Made by a program: the position numbers and the translations under genes
Assembly: GCF_900497805.2 (NCBI RefSeq)
Contig: NW_020954719.1
Location: forward strand, 992,001-1,056,000
Direction: 5' to 3'
DNA: 64,000 nt
Origin: Vombatus ursinus
Lineage: Eukaryota > Chordata > Mammalia > Diprotodontia > Vombatidae
Notes under the pieces: generated by a model
Seen by the model: the letters and a program-made list of their open reading frames with translations, nothing else
What the model was told of the DNA's origin: nothing
Databases searched by the model: none
Shown: positions 23,733-35,580 of the stretch, in pieces
Position numbering within the stretch: position 1 is the first letter of the stretch
How the letters are laid out: each line of letters opens with the position of its first letter

Positions 23733-24827
23733 CTGTTTGTTGGCTTTTAACACTGCCCTCAAGGTGGCTATCTGCTCCCGTTTTGTGCTCAGCAGTGACT
23801 TTAATTTCAAAATCTCTTCCATCAAGGCTTCCTTATCTTTATCTATCATTGGTGCCAGTTCTCGTGCAGCTGCCCGTTGACGTGACAGTTGTAACGACCG
23901 GTCCACTGCTTTCTGTAGGTGTTTGATTTGGTCCCTAATAATGGCATTGAGGTTGTAGATATTCATTGGTTCTTTTCGAATATCACTGGTGTCTGACACT
24001 GGGGATGAAGGAGGGGCAGTAATGACAGGGGAGATTGTTGGTGTTTTAGTTGGACTTTGTTCTTTGTTGGCATCTGTGTTTTCCTTCAAAACTGATTCTG
24101 ATTGGGTCCTTGTTTCTACTGGTGATACAATACTCCTCCTGGTGAGCCGTGGTGACAGAAGTCCCCTGGGATCATCAGGTCCTTTTAGGCTTCCACTGCG
24201 GGTTACTCTACTTTGCCTATAATAGTCCAACATGACCCTATTGGGAGTCTCATTATTACACAGACATACATGGTGGTAAAGCTGAGCTAATTCTTCACTA
24301 AAAGTTACAAGCTCATCTTGAGCTGTGTTAAGGGTATTATGGTTTTCGTTGGCTATACTCGTCATCCTTTGCAACTCGTTTTCTATGTGGACCATTTTCT
24401 CACCGCTTTCCTTTGTAGTTTTCTCTAGACTTGTCACCTGCTCATCGTACATTTGAATCCTGCTCTCATACTTGGCCTTCTCTTCTGTGTAGTTTTCTAC
24501 ATACTTATTACATTTCTCTTTCAAGGCCTTAATTTCAGCCTTCAGGTCAATCACTTCTGTAACAGCAACCTTATATTTGCATTCGAGAATCTCTAAGCCA
24601 TTGATATCAACTTCATAGTCATGGGCTTGTTCCCCTGAGTCCCTGCCCTTCTCACAATCCAGCTCTGCCTTCAGCTCTTTGTCACTCTGTAGGCCCTTCA
24701 TGGCATTGACACGTTCTGTGAGCTTATGAACCCGCTCATGCTGTTCTGTCAGTGCCCCCTTTGTGTGTTCCAACTGAGTTTGGGACTCCTGAAGATTGGC
24801 CAGAAGAATGGCTTTTTCTCGCTCTAC
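23733..24827 (-). CDS. BICD1: BICD1 large central exon, 1095 bp (probably exon 5)
   Basis: The exon encodes 365 residues from VEREKAILLANLQESQ to LRAVLKANKQ. In order it shows a coiled coil (about residues 1-55 of the exon), the acidic EVDINGLEILECKY block (about 75-90), a long second coiled coil to about 190, and the conserved LYHHVCLCNNETPNRVMLDY segment near 190-210. Next comes a Ser/Pro/Thr-rich disordered linker including SPTKTPTISPVITAPPSS. After it follow IYNLNAIIRDQIKHLQKAV and KDKEALMEEILKLKSLLS, which begin the next helical part. The linker and the LKGPDDPRGLLSPRL segment identify BICD1. The acceptor is ttattacag|GTA and the donor CAG|gtaata, both phase 0. Serine-proline sites in the linker are plausible kinase targets, which is inference. 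This is the largest coding block of the gene and is intact. Confidence 0.98.
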
Positions 24828-25199
24828 CTGTAATAACAAATGAAAATCTATTAATGATTGAAATGTAAAACCCTAAGCGATGGATTTCATGCATCTTCAG
24901 GATTTTCCTGAGTATAAACTCAGGTATTCATGGGTTTCCCAAAACAATAGCAAAGAATATGCTACCAATATTTAAACTTAAGTTAGCATTTTTTGCCCCT
25001 TCTTATAACACCAACTTAAAATTCCTCCTGCATTTACATTAACATTGGTGCAGAACTATGCTGTATACATTATACAATCACAATTTTATATATCACAGGG
25101 ACCTAGATTCACAAAATGGCAAAGCCATTTAGCTAATCTAATTGCTTTAAATTTTTTTGTCTTTTTTTACAAATCATAATATGATTGAGATATATAAGA

Positions 25200-25375
25200 G
25201 AGGCAGTCTATTGTAGTGGGAAGAACAAAGGGGTCAAATCTTGACTTTGCTACTTACTACCAATGAAGTAGGTGCCTTCAATTTTTGAACCTCTGTTAAA
25301 TGAGTGAGTTGGACTAGATAGTATTAAAGGTTCGTTCTAGTTTTAAATCTACGACAGTATGAATGATATTTGCTT
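25200..25375 (+). mobile_element. MIR3-type SINE
   Basis: A degraded core (ttgctacttactaccaatga) is followed by gttggactagatagtatta and tcgttctagttttaaatct, the L3-type end. Confidence 0.6.
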
Positions 25376-25394
25376 TTTAAAAATTTGCCACACT

Positions 25395-25800
25395 CATTCT
25401 CTGAGAAACGTGGGAAGAAATGCATGAATTGATGCAGAGTGAAATGAGTAGAACCCAGAGAAAAATGTCTACAATAATACTACCACTGTAAAGAAAAACA
25501 ACCTTGAAAGACTTAAGAATTCATGTTCAGTGGAATAACCAACCATGATTACAGAAGATAAATGATGTTCGCTACTCACCACCTCCTGACAGGGATAGAC
25601 TCAAGGTGAAGAATGAGACATAAATTTTTGGACAAGGCCATTTGGGAAATTTGTTTGCTTGACTATATTTGTCACAATGGTTTTGTTTTTCTGTGCTTTT
25701 CCCCCCAAAGGGGTAGAGAGGGAGTCAGGAATGAAAAAGAATTGCTGAGAGGGATTACAAAAAAAGAAAAAAAAATAAAGATGAGAGGCTCACTGAAACA
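25395..25800 (+). mobile_element. L1 LINE 3' end, older subfamily
   Basis: It starts near gaaatgcatgaattgatgca and continues gtgaaatgagtagaacccag, the region just before the L1 stop, then the 3' tail to an A-rich tract at about 25790. It matches the tails at 6.4 and 63 kb better than the younger tails. Confidence 0.65.
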
Positions 25801-26333
25801 CTTATTTTAAATGCACAGAAGAAAACAGAAGAAAGTACAGACAAGCAGGAGGACTTTAAAAGTTACATGTCAAATTTATTATATACTTAAGAGGAAAAGT
25901 AAGCTATACATATTAGTGATTTGGCATTTTATGTACAATCTTCTTTTCCTAATTTATTTTGTATGCAGAATTGCTCATCTTTTTGGTTACTGTTAAGTCC
26001 CAAATTTAAAAAAAACAAAAAAATTGTTTCTCTGTTGAAACTTCAGTTTGAGGATACCTAAAACTTGTACATTACACTGACCTAATTTATCTTTTAATTC
26101 AGAAAGGACCAAGGACTAGCAGAGCTGTTTATATTATTGACAGCATAGCTGTTTATCAATAATATTTTCCTCCAAAGGACATTAAGGTTTTAGATTTCTG
26201 AAGTAACATTAAATAAATTAAATATGATCATAAATACATTTAATCAAGAGTTTCATTTTTATGTAGCTAGTTGAAATGGATGACAGGAACCAGGGTTATT
26301 TTTAGATGGATATGATTTAAAGTGACCCATTCC

Positions 26334-26492
26334 AGGGGCAGCTAAGTGGTGCAGTAGATAAAGCACCGGCCCTGAAGTCAGGAGGACCTGAGTTCAAATG
26401 TGGCCTCAGACCAAACGCTTGGCACTTGTGACTGTGTGACCCTGGGCAAGTCACTTAACCTCAATTGCCTAAAAAAAAAATTTTTTTTTAAA
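26334..26492 (+). mobile_element. WSINE1-like SINE
   Basis: It runs aggggcagctaagtggtgca ... gaggacctgagttcaaatg ... ccctgggcaagtcacttaac and then A and T tracts. The flanks gtgacccattcc (26322-26333) and atgatccattcc (26493-26504) are a slightly diverged duplication. Confidence 0.88.
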
Positions 26493-26584
26493 ATGATCCA
26501 TTCCACATCTCTAAGGGAGATTTCTATTTTTGTCTTTGTGGAGAGTAAGAGAATAACTGTAATGGGGCAATCACTCCTTCTCTC

Positions 26585-27350
26585 TTATTTTTTTTTTAAT
26601 TTTCAGTTCCAAATTCCCTCCCTCCAGCCTCTCCCCCACCCATTGAGAAAGCAAGCAATACAATACCCTTTGTACATGTGAAGTCATGCAAAACATATTT
26701 CCTTATTAGCCATACTGGAAAAAAAGAGGCTGGCAAAACAAAGTGCAAAAAAAAACCAACAAAAAACCTCACTTCAATCTGTAGTTCTCTCTGCTCTGTA
26801 CTTCAATCTGTTCTCTCTCTGGAGGTGGATAGAATTTTTTATTATGAATCCTTTGGAACTGTCATAGACCATTTTATTAATCAGAGTAGTTAAGTCTTTC
26901 ATATTTGATTATCATTACTGCAATACTATTACTATTATGTGTAATGTTCTGGTTCTGCTCAGTTCACTTTGTATTAGTTCATCTAAATTTTCCCAGATTT
27001 TTCTGAAACCATCTTTTTCATCATGTCTTACAGCACAACAGTATTCCATCACAATCATATATTGCACCTTGTTCAGTCAAACCCCTCAGTTTCCAATTCT
27101 TTGCCACAACAAATATAAACACTTTTGTACACACAAGTCCTTTTCTTTTTCCTTTGGTCCCTCTGGGATACAGACCTAACAGCAGTATTGCTGGGTCAAA
27201 GAGTATGCAGTTTTATAGTCCTCTGGGCATGGTTCCAAATTGTTCTCCAGAGTAGTTTGACCAATTCAGAACCCTACCAACACTGTATTAGTGTACCTAT
27301 TTTTCCACATCCCCTCAAGCATTTATCATTTTCCTCTTCTGTCATACGAT
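26585..27350 (-). mobile_element. L1 LINE 3' end, antisense
   Basis: The plus strand shows the reverse complement of the L1 3' tail and ORF2 end, for example gagaaagcaagcaatacaat and tatagtcctctgggcatggt. It ends in sequence facing a T tract at 26585. Confidence 0.7.
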
Positions 27351-27764
27351 CCCCTCTTTCCTATTTTCAAGTGGGTTATTGGGCTAGACATATCTATTAC
27401 ACCTCAAATATCTGTAGTAAAATGCTCTTTGGAGGTTCAGAATAAAAAAGCCACTTTCCCTGGTCACTCAGGAGGAAGTAGGTCAGTCCCTTTCAGACTA
27501 GGAAGATTAACTTAAACGATCAGTTTAGCTCTCCTTCTACCAAATCTTTAGTATGCAAAAGCCAAGGATGAATAACCAGCAAACATCTTTCAAAGTAATC
27601 AGCAAAATTATACCAAAGGAAAGCACACAGACTACTTTAAGCAATATGACACACAAGAATCAGGCAGAGAAATTTTGTGACTTTGGAGAAAGATAAAATC
27701 TCAGCTTAACCTAGGAGAAAATGGTCTCCCCAACTCCGGCAGTTCTCTGGGGTTCAGACACTGA

Positions 27765-29490
27765 ATCACAGAATTTTAATGTTAGAAGGATCTCAGAGGC
27801 CCTCCAGGCCAACTCACACACAAAAGGAATCCTTCCTATAACATAATGATTAAGTGGTCATCTGGCATCTTCTTGAAGATCTCTAAGAAGAAGGCACCTA
27901 CTGCTTCTCAAGGCAAATAATTCCACTTTTGGATAACTCTAATTATTTTGGAGGTTCTTCCTGACAGGAAAACTAAATGTGCCTCTGTACTGTCCACCCT
28001 TCCTCCTGGCTCTACCCTCTGGGATAAAATGAAACAAGTTTAGTCCTTCCTCTACATGATAGCTCTTCAAATACTTGAAGACAACTGTTCCCCTTGAGCC
28101 TTCTCTTTTCCGGGCTAACCAAGCTCTATTCTTCAACCCTTCTTCATATTTCATGGACTCAAAGCCTTTCACTAGCCTGGTTGCTCTTCTCTAGACACTA
28201 TCATATCAATGCCCTTCTCGAACCATAGAGCTCAGAGGTAAATACAAGACTACATCGGATGAGAGCAGTATACTACTGGATTACTATCTCTTTATTCCTG
28301 GAAGCTATATTCCTCTTAAAGGAGCCCAAGATTACATTAGCTTTTTTGGCTACTATATCATATCGCTGATTCATATTGAGCTTGCAGCCCACTAAAACCC
28401 TTGGGACTTTTTCAAAACAAATGCTATCTAAGTTTCCTCTCCAATATTAAACTTACTAAGTTGACTTTTTGTAACCAAGTGTAAGACTTTACATTTATCC
28501 CTATTGAATTTCACTTTATTAGATTTAGCCCTGTCAATATCATTTTAGATCCTATGTCATCCATTGTGTTAACTATCCCTTTCAGCTTTGTGTCATCTAC
28601 AAAGCTAATTAGCAAGCTGTGCTAAGCAGGGCCTGATTCAGGCCAGTCCCTAAGCAGTTTAAGTTTTATATTGGAACATCATGATACATTGTGTTCATTC
28701 AACAGTTAACAAAAAAACAAACAGACAAAAACAAAACAAAACAAAACAACACTTACTTAGCCAAAGCAGGATAAGGATATTTAAAAAGGATAGGCACTAA
28801 GTACACCTTGAGTCAATTCAGATGAGTGATGCCCTTTATGGTTGCTTTGTACTCAGGAGATGAGGAAATGATATCAGTAGTCTGAGACTTTAGTCCCCTG
28901 AGCCAATCAAGTCTTGAGAAATGTCTCAATACCTCTTAAGAAAAAACTAGTCTAAATTATATGGGATAAAGGGTTTAGATATTGCTCTCATCGCACATGC
29001 TACTTATCTTTTTGTTTTGGTTACTGATATGTTAAATAGCACAAGACCAAGCACAAATACCTATGATAATCTGAATTCATCTGACTGTATAATTACTCAA
29101 TAAATCGATAAACATTTATTAAGCATTTACTACATACCAAGCACTGTGCTAAACACTGGGAATACAAATAAAAATAAAAACAATCTAATGGATTATATAA
29201 TGTATATAATATATGATGGCCTAATTGGTACCTCTCCATCCGCTCCACAAGAATAATAAAAGACACTTTGCTAAAGTATCAGTAAACTATATTTACAGCA
29301 TCCCCTTCATCTACTAATTTAGCAGTCTTGTCTAAAAAGGAAATATTCTTGATAAAGCCATGCTGACTCTTTCTAATTTCTGTTTACCTTTCTAGATATT
29401 CACTCATCATCTTCTTAATGATCTGTTGCAGAATTTTCCCAGAAATTGAAACTACACTCACTGGCCTAGAGTTTGTAGGCTCTCCTGTAA
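27765..29490 (-). mobile_element. L3 (CR1-group) LINE, antisense, in three pieces
   Basis: 27765-28625 starts with the reversed CR1-type 3' end (aatcacagaattttaatg) and continues with text such as ccttctcttttccgggctaa and tgtaagactttacatttatc. The match resumes at about 28985-29075 and again at 29215-29490 (ccatgctgactctttctaat), the reversed reverse-transcriptase region. An unidentified 360-bp block and a MIR3-like piece separate the parts. It is ancient and inactive. Confidence 0.7.
29085..29190 (-). mobile_element. MIR3-like fragment
   Basis: The text aaacatttattaagcattta, then ccaagcactgtgctaaacac and gggaatacaaata matches a widespread old SINE or LINE-tail sequence. The same block occurs at 59085-59200. 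Confidence 0.5.
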
Positions 29491-30440
29491 TATTATAGGG
29501 GGAAATGTGGATCTTTAATGAAATAGACGACTTCTAAGCATTCCTGATGAAAAGACCAAAGCTGCACAGAAACTTTGAAGTTCAAACACAACAGTGAAAA
29601 AAAAAACATAAAAAGTAACCATGAATGAAAAAAAAAAAACAAATAGATAAACTATTGGTTAATTTGATTTTTAAAAAGTAAAGAAGAAAACCAAATTACC
29701 AGTATCAAAAATGAAAAGGGTGAATTCACCATCAATGAAGAGGAAAATAAAATAATTACTCGGAGCCAGTTTGCCCAATTATATGCCAATAAATCTGATA
29801 ATCTAAGCGAAATGAATGAGTATTTACAAAATTATAAATTACAAATTATAAATTCCCAGAAAAGGAAACACAATACTTTATCTTAGACAAAGAAATTGAA
29901 AAAACCATCAATGAACTCCCTAGGAAAAAAATCTCCAGGTCCCAATGGATTCACCTGTGAATTCTACCAAACATTTAAAGAATAATCAATTCTAATACTA
30001 TATAAATTATCTGGGAAAAGATGCAAAGGAGTTCTACCAGATTCCTTTTATGACACACATGAAAGATCCATCATAAGCTCTACTGAATTCTTAGAAGACA
30101 TGAGGCAAGAGACTAAAAACATTAGAGAGGAATAAATGAAGCTTTTCTTAAAACGGTAAGTAGTATCTATCTAAAACCATCCCAGAAAGCATTATCTGTA
30201 ATGGAGATAAGCTAGAAGTCTTCCCCAAAAAATCAGCACCCTTGCTTCACCCTTGATCTTATTAGGAAGGCTTCCTGGTATAAATCCCACATGGTCATAG
30301 TATATGATCCTTGTGATACATTGCTGTAATCTCCTTGCTAACATTTTATTTAAAAATTTTGCATCAATATTCATTAGGGAAATTGGTCTATAGTTTTCTT
30401 TCTCTGTTTTCACTCTTCCTGGTTTAGGTATCAGTACCAT
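29490..30440. mobile_element. Rearranged L1 LINE with internal inversion
   Basis: On the plus strand, 29500-29590 is the ORF1 end. Positions 29640-30150 are ORF2 pieces ending with a region that includes KKISRSQWIHL-type text, best read as the segment before the reverse-transcriptase core. From 30215 to 30440 the minus strand carries the next part: [20 protein letters not shown], then [18 protein letters not shown] and [12 protein letters not shown]. The change of strand at about 30200 resembles the 5' inversions produced during L1 insertion, though the parts on the plus strand are themselves deleted. Confidence 0.65.
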
Positions 30441-31129
30441 GTTTGTGTGTTAAAAATTGTTTTACATATAATTTGTTTTACATATAATTTGGCAAAAAAA
30501 AATTATTTAAAAACAGAACTTACATTCCAAAAATAATAATACATGTAGCAAATGGTTAACTCACAACTCCTGGATGTCATTTTGCAGGAGATCTTATGAG
30601 TTCTCCCTAAGTATAGTTTCCCTCAACTTTTAGCTGTGCTCTTTGAAAAGCCTCGAATCTTCCTTTCCTCATCATGTTCCACTTGTTCTTGTTTCTCAAG
30701 CCAGACAATAATGTCAACAGCTGCTATTTTGGGGGGTGCTCCTAGGGCACTGATGGTAAAGTCCAAATACTCTGAACCTGTCAAAGCCTGCAAGGTCCTT
30801 CCTCTAGGTTCAGGAAGTAGAGGCTTAGGCACTCTCCTTCTACCTTAAGGGGTTCCCCTTCCTAAGGATCTCCCTGGGGAATTCTCTCTCCTGACTTGCT
30901 GCTTACTCAAACCTCTGATTGTAATTAACCTAATGGTTTTATATAGGCCCCAGAGGCTGTGGCCAAGACCTTCAACAAATCAAGACTTCTTCCTCCTAAG
31001 GAGATGTCCAGGGCTTTTCCACATCTGGTGAACTAATGTGTGTTCTCGCATGATAAATTTACCAGGGTGTAGGATCTTATAATTTACTTTAAAAGGAGTG
31101 GGGTGATTTAATTGATTTACCCAATGATC

Positions 31130-31290
31130 ACCTTTTTATACTAGCTATACTCTATGATTTGGAGCACTTAATCTGAGTCTCAATTTCCTCATAGCTAATG
31201 AGGGGATCTGACTAGATCTTTCAGGGCAAGGAGGACAAAAAGAAGAAAAGGCTCTTTCAGCTCTAAATCCTATGATCCTATGATTCAAGT
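31130..31290 (+). mobile_element. MIR3-type SINE
   Basis: ctgagtctcaatttcctcat is followed by ggggatctgactagatcttt and cagctctaaatcctatgatc, the L3-type end. Confidence 0.7.
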
Positions 31291-31380
31291 AGATAGGTAA
31301 CAGATTACCTTTAAGGGAATAAAATTAAATTGATTAAATTAAATTCAAAAGTCAAATCAAACATATATGATATCAGTTTA

Positions 31381-31600
31381 GGCGGCAGCCAGGTAGTGCA
31401 GTCATTAGAGCAAGCACCAGGCCTGAAGTCAGGAAGACTCATCTTCCTGAGCTCAAATCTGGCCTCGGAGACTTATTACCTATACAACCCTGTTTTCCTC
31501 ATCTGTAAAATGAGCTGGAAAGGAAATGACAAACCAGCCTCTGGGGTCATGAAGAGTTGGAAAACAACTGATCAACAACAAGCTATCAATCTATTTTCTT
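31381..31600 (+). mobile_element. Second-family marsupial SINE (Mon1/Mar1-like)
   Basis: Its head ggcggcagccaggtagtgca and B-box-like gagctcaaatc are followed by tcatctgtaaaatgagctgg and gaagagttggaaaacaactg. The tail matches the copies at 22.1 and 43.3 kb. Confidence 0.75.
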
Positions 31601-32259
31601 TTTTTTAGTAACAATCAAGTAAAATAACAAAAATATAAACTAAGCTTATCAAACATTTTTATTAAAAACAAAAATAATAACAATATTACCATTTTTGTTC
31701 CCTCTTTCAATATATTTCTGTAACAGCTAATCATTTTTATCTATGTGCTTAAAAGATCTTGTTGCTGTCTTTCTTTCTTTCATATATGTACTCATAGTCA
31801 GTATGCATATTGATTCTCTTTTTTCCTCTTTATCACTTTGTATAAGTCTGTTTTTATCTTAATAATTTTTTTCCTTTTTTTGTGGCTACCTTGTACATTT
31901 CTATGAGAAACGGACCCAACTATCTCAAATTCAAGACTGTACAGATGATATCTTTTACAAAAAACCATGGCAAAACAAAAACAAACCCCACCCAGCAATT
32001 TTGATATCTATGAGTAGAACTTTATAAAAGTTATTTGATCACATTCTACCTGACTGAAGCAGCTATGGAAGGTGTGAAAAAAGAAACAAAAGAGAATTCA
32101 AGAATGGAAATTTTCTTTTTGAAGGTATCTAGCTTCTAAGATGGAAAGGAGAAAGTTCTGGATGTTTAATTAAAGCAACAAAAAACAAATAAAAAATTGG
32201 TGTTTCCTTATATCACTGAAGAACATTTTGCTTCATTGACAGTTACAAATAAATACTAT

Positions 32260-32400
32260 GAGAAATGGAAGGTACTTTAGGCATGATCTTGTTAATTCTT
32301 TCAGCTTACAGATGAGCAATGTGAAACCCAAAGAAGAGAAGCAATTTGCTAATGGCTACCCTATCATTTTTCCAGCTTTAATTCTGCTTTACTTTAGGCT
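32260..32400 (-). mobile_element. MIR3-type SINE fragment
   Basis: Reversed L3-type end (gaaatggaaggtactttagg) followed by cagcttacagatgagcaatg and gcaatttgctaatggctacc. Diverged. Confidence 0.5.
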
Positions 32401-32635
32401 AGTCATTTCCAAACTTTTTTTTTTTTTTTTGGTATGAGGACCCCTTCTTTTTAATGTCAAAAAATTCACAAACCCTCACAAGGCAGTAGTTTACTATTAA
32501 TATCTGCTGATTGAGAAAATATATAATAAAAATAGTTATAAATTCAGCAATGATTTGTAGCAGATGGAATTTCACTAAAGAATTTGTTTCTATAGACAAA
32601 TTGAACAAAAAGTCTTTCACAGTTTCAGGCATAGT

Positions 32636-32735
32636 AATGATGGTGATGATGATGATGATGATAAAAGCTAGAATTTATGTAGTGCTTTAAGGTGTGCAAA
32701 GCACTTTACAAATACTACCTCACTGGATCATGTAG
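32636..32735 (-). mobile_element. MIR SINE fragment with GAT repeat
   Basis: A short (GAT)n run leads into tttatgtagtgctttaaggt and gcaaagcactttacaaatac, the reversed MIR end. The same arrangement is at 37745-37850. Confidence 0.6.
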
Positions 32736-33099
32736 ACATGTAGTAACCACTGCTTGTAGTAACCACTCCCTTGGTCAGGGAAGTTCTCTCTTCTTCCTAT
32801 TCTTTCATCCCCTCCTCCTCTTTTACCCTACCCCATTCACAATGGACTCTAATCTTTGTGTTCTTTGGAATCAGTTCCATAGTGAACAAATTCCCTTAGA
32901 TCCTAGATGTCTTTCTCCCACATTCTTCTCATCTATTAGCCTTCACTGAGACTTGATTCCCCTCTGACAATATTGCATATCCAGCTACCTTCTCCAGCAC
33001 TAGCTCTAAATCCTCTCTTCTTTAGGTTTCTGTGACACTATTCTTTCCTAGTTGTCTTTCCCACTTGTCTGATAGCTCCTTAGTCTCCTTTGTTGATTC

Positions 33100-33785
33100 T
33101 TTTACCCATATAAGACCTATGATTCTGGAAGCTTCCCATGCAGCTAGCCCCTTTGTGCAGGGATATTTTTGGAGCCTCCTCCTGCTGTTAAAAGTATAAG
33201 CTCTCCCTGACCTTTTCTATTGCTTTAATAAAATTATTTTTGCTAAGAGGACTTCAGAAAAACCTGGAAAGACTTGTATGGATTGATGCAGAGTGAACAG
33301 GAGAACACTGTACACAGCAACAGCCATGTTATGCGATGACTAACTTTGATAGACTTAGCAAATGCAAGGATCTAAGACATCTCCAAAAGTCTCATGATGG
33401 AAAATGCTATCCACATCCGGAGAAAGAACTATGGAGTTTGAATGAAGATCGAAGCATACTATTTGCTCTTTTTTTCTTCTGTTTTGTTTTGTTTCTTTTT
33501 TCTTGTGGTTCCTTAGTTCTAATTCTTCTTTACAATAAGACTAATGTGAAAATATTTAATAGAAATGTATATGTAGAGCCTATATCAGATTACATGCTGT
33601 CTTGGGGAGTGAGATGGGAAGGGAGGGGGAGAAAATTTAAAACTCAAATGCTTATGCAAGTGATTATTGAAAATTAAAAATAAATTAATTAAAATTAAAA
33701 AAAATATTTTTGCTACTATAATATAGCTCTCATTGCCAGGGATCCCATGATCCCTGAACTTAGACCCTCCTTGGTCAACAAATTT
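33100..33785 (+). mobile_element. Possible LTR remnant, split by an L1 tail
   Basis: The interval has a TATA-like tataag at 33194-33200, an AATAAA signal near 33226 and an end in CA near 33785 after the intervening L1 tail is set aside. These are the parts expected at the 3' side of a retroviral-type LTR. No internal region is seen. The family is unknown and the remnant is old. Confidence 0.3.
33246..33704 (+). mobile_element. L1 LINE 3' tail, 459 bp, with target-site duplication
   Basis: It begins gaggacttcagaaaaacctg, the standard end of marsupial L1 ORF2, and runs through tttgatagacttagc and gaagatcgaagcatactatt to an A-rich end. The 11-bp duplication tatttttgcta lies at 33235-33245 and 33705-33715. 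Confidence 0.85.
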
Positions 33786-34879
33786 TTAAATGCATTCAAA
33801 TTATTCATATTAATCACAATAGCATCTTTATACATTTTAAATATTAACTCGTGTTCAACATATATGATGTATTCTGTCTATAGAAGTTATGTTTGGTTAT
33901 TCATTACATAAAATCATTTAATGACATAACTCACTGCAATAATTCTGTGCCCCTCCCCCCATGAAACTCCCACACCTCCAGATGAAAAACCAGTGATCTA
34001 CAGCACAATGTGAAACATGGAAACAAACTATCTCATGATTTCAGCAGTTATTTAGGAAAAAATCAATTTAGTAGAGGAGAAAAAATGACTGATACAAAAA
34101 ATGCACCCATTTAAAGAATCATTTCATCTTTTTCTGATGTTTCTATCCCATTGCATCTAATTGCAATTGCTTGGTTAGTAATCACATTCAGTGGAACAGT
34201 TTTCCTCTTTCATAAGGTAATGAGTATACCAAAGACAAGAGTCCAAAGATTGGCTCTTGAGCACCCATGATATCAATGATAAAGTTTCAGCTTAGGCTGC
34301 TTAGAAGAAGAGATGAACTCTAAATTTGCTGACATATTATTTTTTCTTTTCACTTATGTGTAACTCAGTCTTGACTCTGATATTAATCATTTCCCAAAGG
34401 TATTTTTTTCAAATTGCATAAGGGGATTGGAGTGCATGAAAAAAAAAATTTTTAAAGGGACTTTACTAAAATAAAAGAATACAGCACAAACTTTCAGAGA
34501 TAACTTTTCAATGTATTCAATAACTGAGTTAGTTTTCCAGTCACAACTACTTTTTTCATTTTAAAATTATTACAGAGCTTGACAATTGCTGTGATATCTC
34601 AATTATTATGTCCTGGAGGGAAACAACCCTGGAACAGTCCAAAATCCAAAACCACTTATTTGCCAATTCCCTGAGAAATTTCTCTTTAGGAATAAGGGAT
34701 TATGCTAATCGATCTGTTTATTTTCAAAAGAGGGTTTGCAAGTCATACATTAAATTTTCCAACAGTATGTCAGCTAAATAGAAAAATCTAAATGGAAGAC
34801 ATTAATTTACAGTTAAGTAAACATGATTAATATACATACCTGGGATAGTTTATTGTTAAAGTAGAATGTAGTTCAATGA

Positions 34880-35257
34880 GGGGCTGCTAGATGGCGCAGT
34901 GGATATAGCACCGGCCCTGGATTCAGGAAGACCTGAGTTCAAATGTGACCGCAGACACTTGACACTTACTAGCTGTGTGATCCTAGGCAAGTCACTTCAC
35001 CCCATTGCCTCGCCAAAACAAAACAAAACAAAATAAAACAAACAAACAAAAAAAAAAACCAAAAAAAAACCCCAAAAAAACCATTTACGGGCAACTAGGT
35101 GGTGCAGTGGATGGAGCTCTGGTTTTGGAGTCAGGAGGACCTGAGTTCAAGTCTAGTCTCAGAAACTTGACACTTTCTAGCTCTGTGACCTGGGCAAGTC
35201 ACTTAACCCCGACTGCGTCACCAAAAAGCAAAAAAAAAAAAAAAAATTTCCCAGGGA
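34880..35257 (+). mobile_element. Tandem pair of WSINE1-like SINEs sharing one duplication
   Basis: The first copy starts at 34880 (ggggctgctagatggcgcag) and has an A/C-rich tail to about 35085. The second starts near 35088 (gggcaactaggtggtgcagt) and ends in a pure A run. gaatgtagttcaatga (34864-34879) and gaatatagttcaatga (35258-35273) flank the pair. I find no separate duplication around the second copy. Confidence 0.85.
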
Positions 35258-35282
35258 GAATATAGTTCAATGAAATAAAGCA

Positions 35283-35458
35283 ATGGATCTGGAGCCAAAG
35301 GACCCAGGTTTGAATCCTTGCCTTGCTATTTCCTACCTGCAAGACCTGGAGCAAATTATTTGACTTTTCTGGGATTAGATTTCTTTATTTATAAAATAAA
35401 AGTACTGGACTAGGTTATCTCTAAATTCTCTTCCAGCTCTAAAATCCTATAAAATTTC
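35283..35458 (+). mobile_element. MIR3-type SINE
   Basis: ctggagccaaaggacccagg, then ttgaatccttgccttgctat, then actggactaggttatctct and cttccagctctaaaatccta, the full MIR3 order. Confidence 0.75.
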
Positions 35459-35459
35459 C

Positions 35460-35580
35460 ATCTTACAGATGAGGAAACAGAAGCTCCAAGAGGCAGAGTT
35501 ACTTGCCAAAGGTCACAGAAGCAGTAAAGGGAGACGTGAATCAGAGTTTTACCCTTTCCATTATACCACCTGATCTTTCC
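35460..35580 (-). mobile_element. MIR-type SINE fragment
   Basis: Reversed core: atcttacagatgaggaaaca, then agttacttgccaaaggtcac, then a diverged end before ccacctgatc. Confidence 0.7.

Noticed and set aside
23989-24222. Plus-strand frame of 77 residues.
   Set aside because: It is the complement of the BICD1 1095-bp exon.
30623-30832. A 69-residue minus-strand reading frame containing SEYLDFTISALGAPPKIAAV.
   Set aside because: The composition is protein-like and it is not an obvious repeat shadow, but I recognise no family, and there is no splice or start context tying it to a gene. It may be a fragment of an old element. Not annotated.
32395-34005. A possible single hAT element whose ends would be near 32395 (catttccaaac) and 34000 (aaaaccagtgatcta).
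   Set aside because: The end similarity is weak, the span holds several unrelated repeats and no 8-bp flank could be confirmed.
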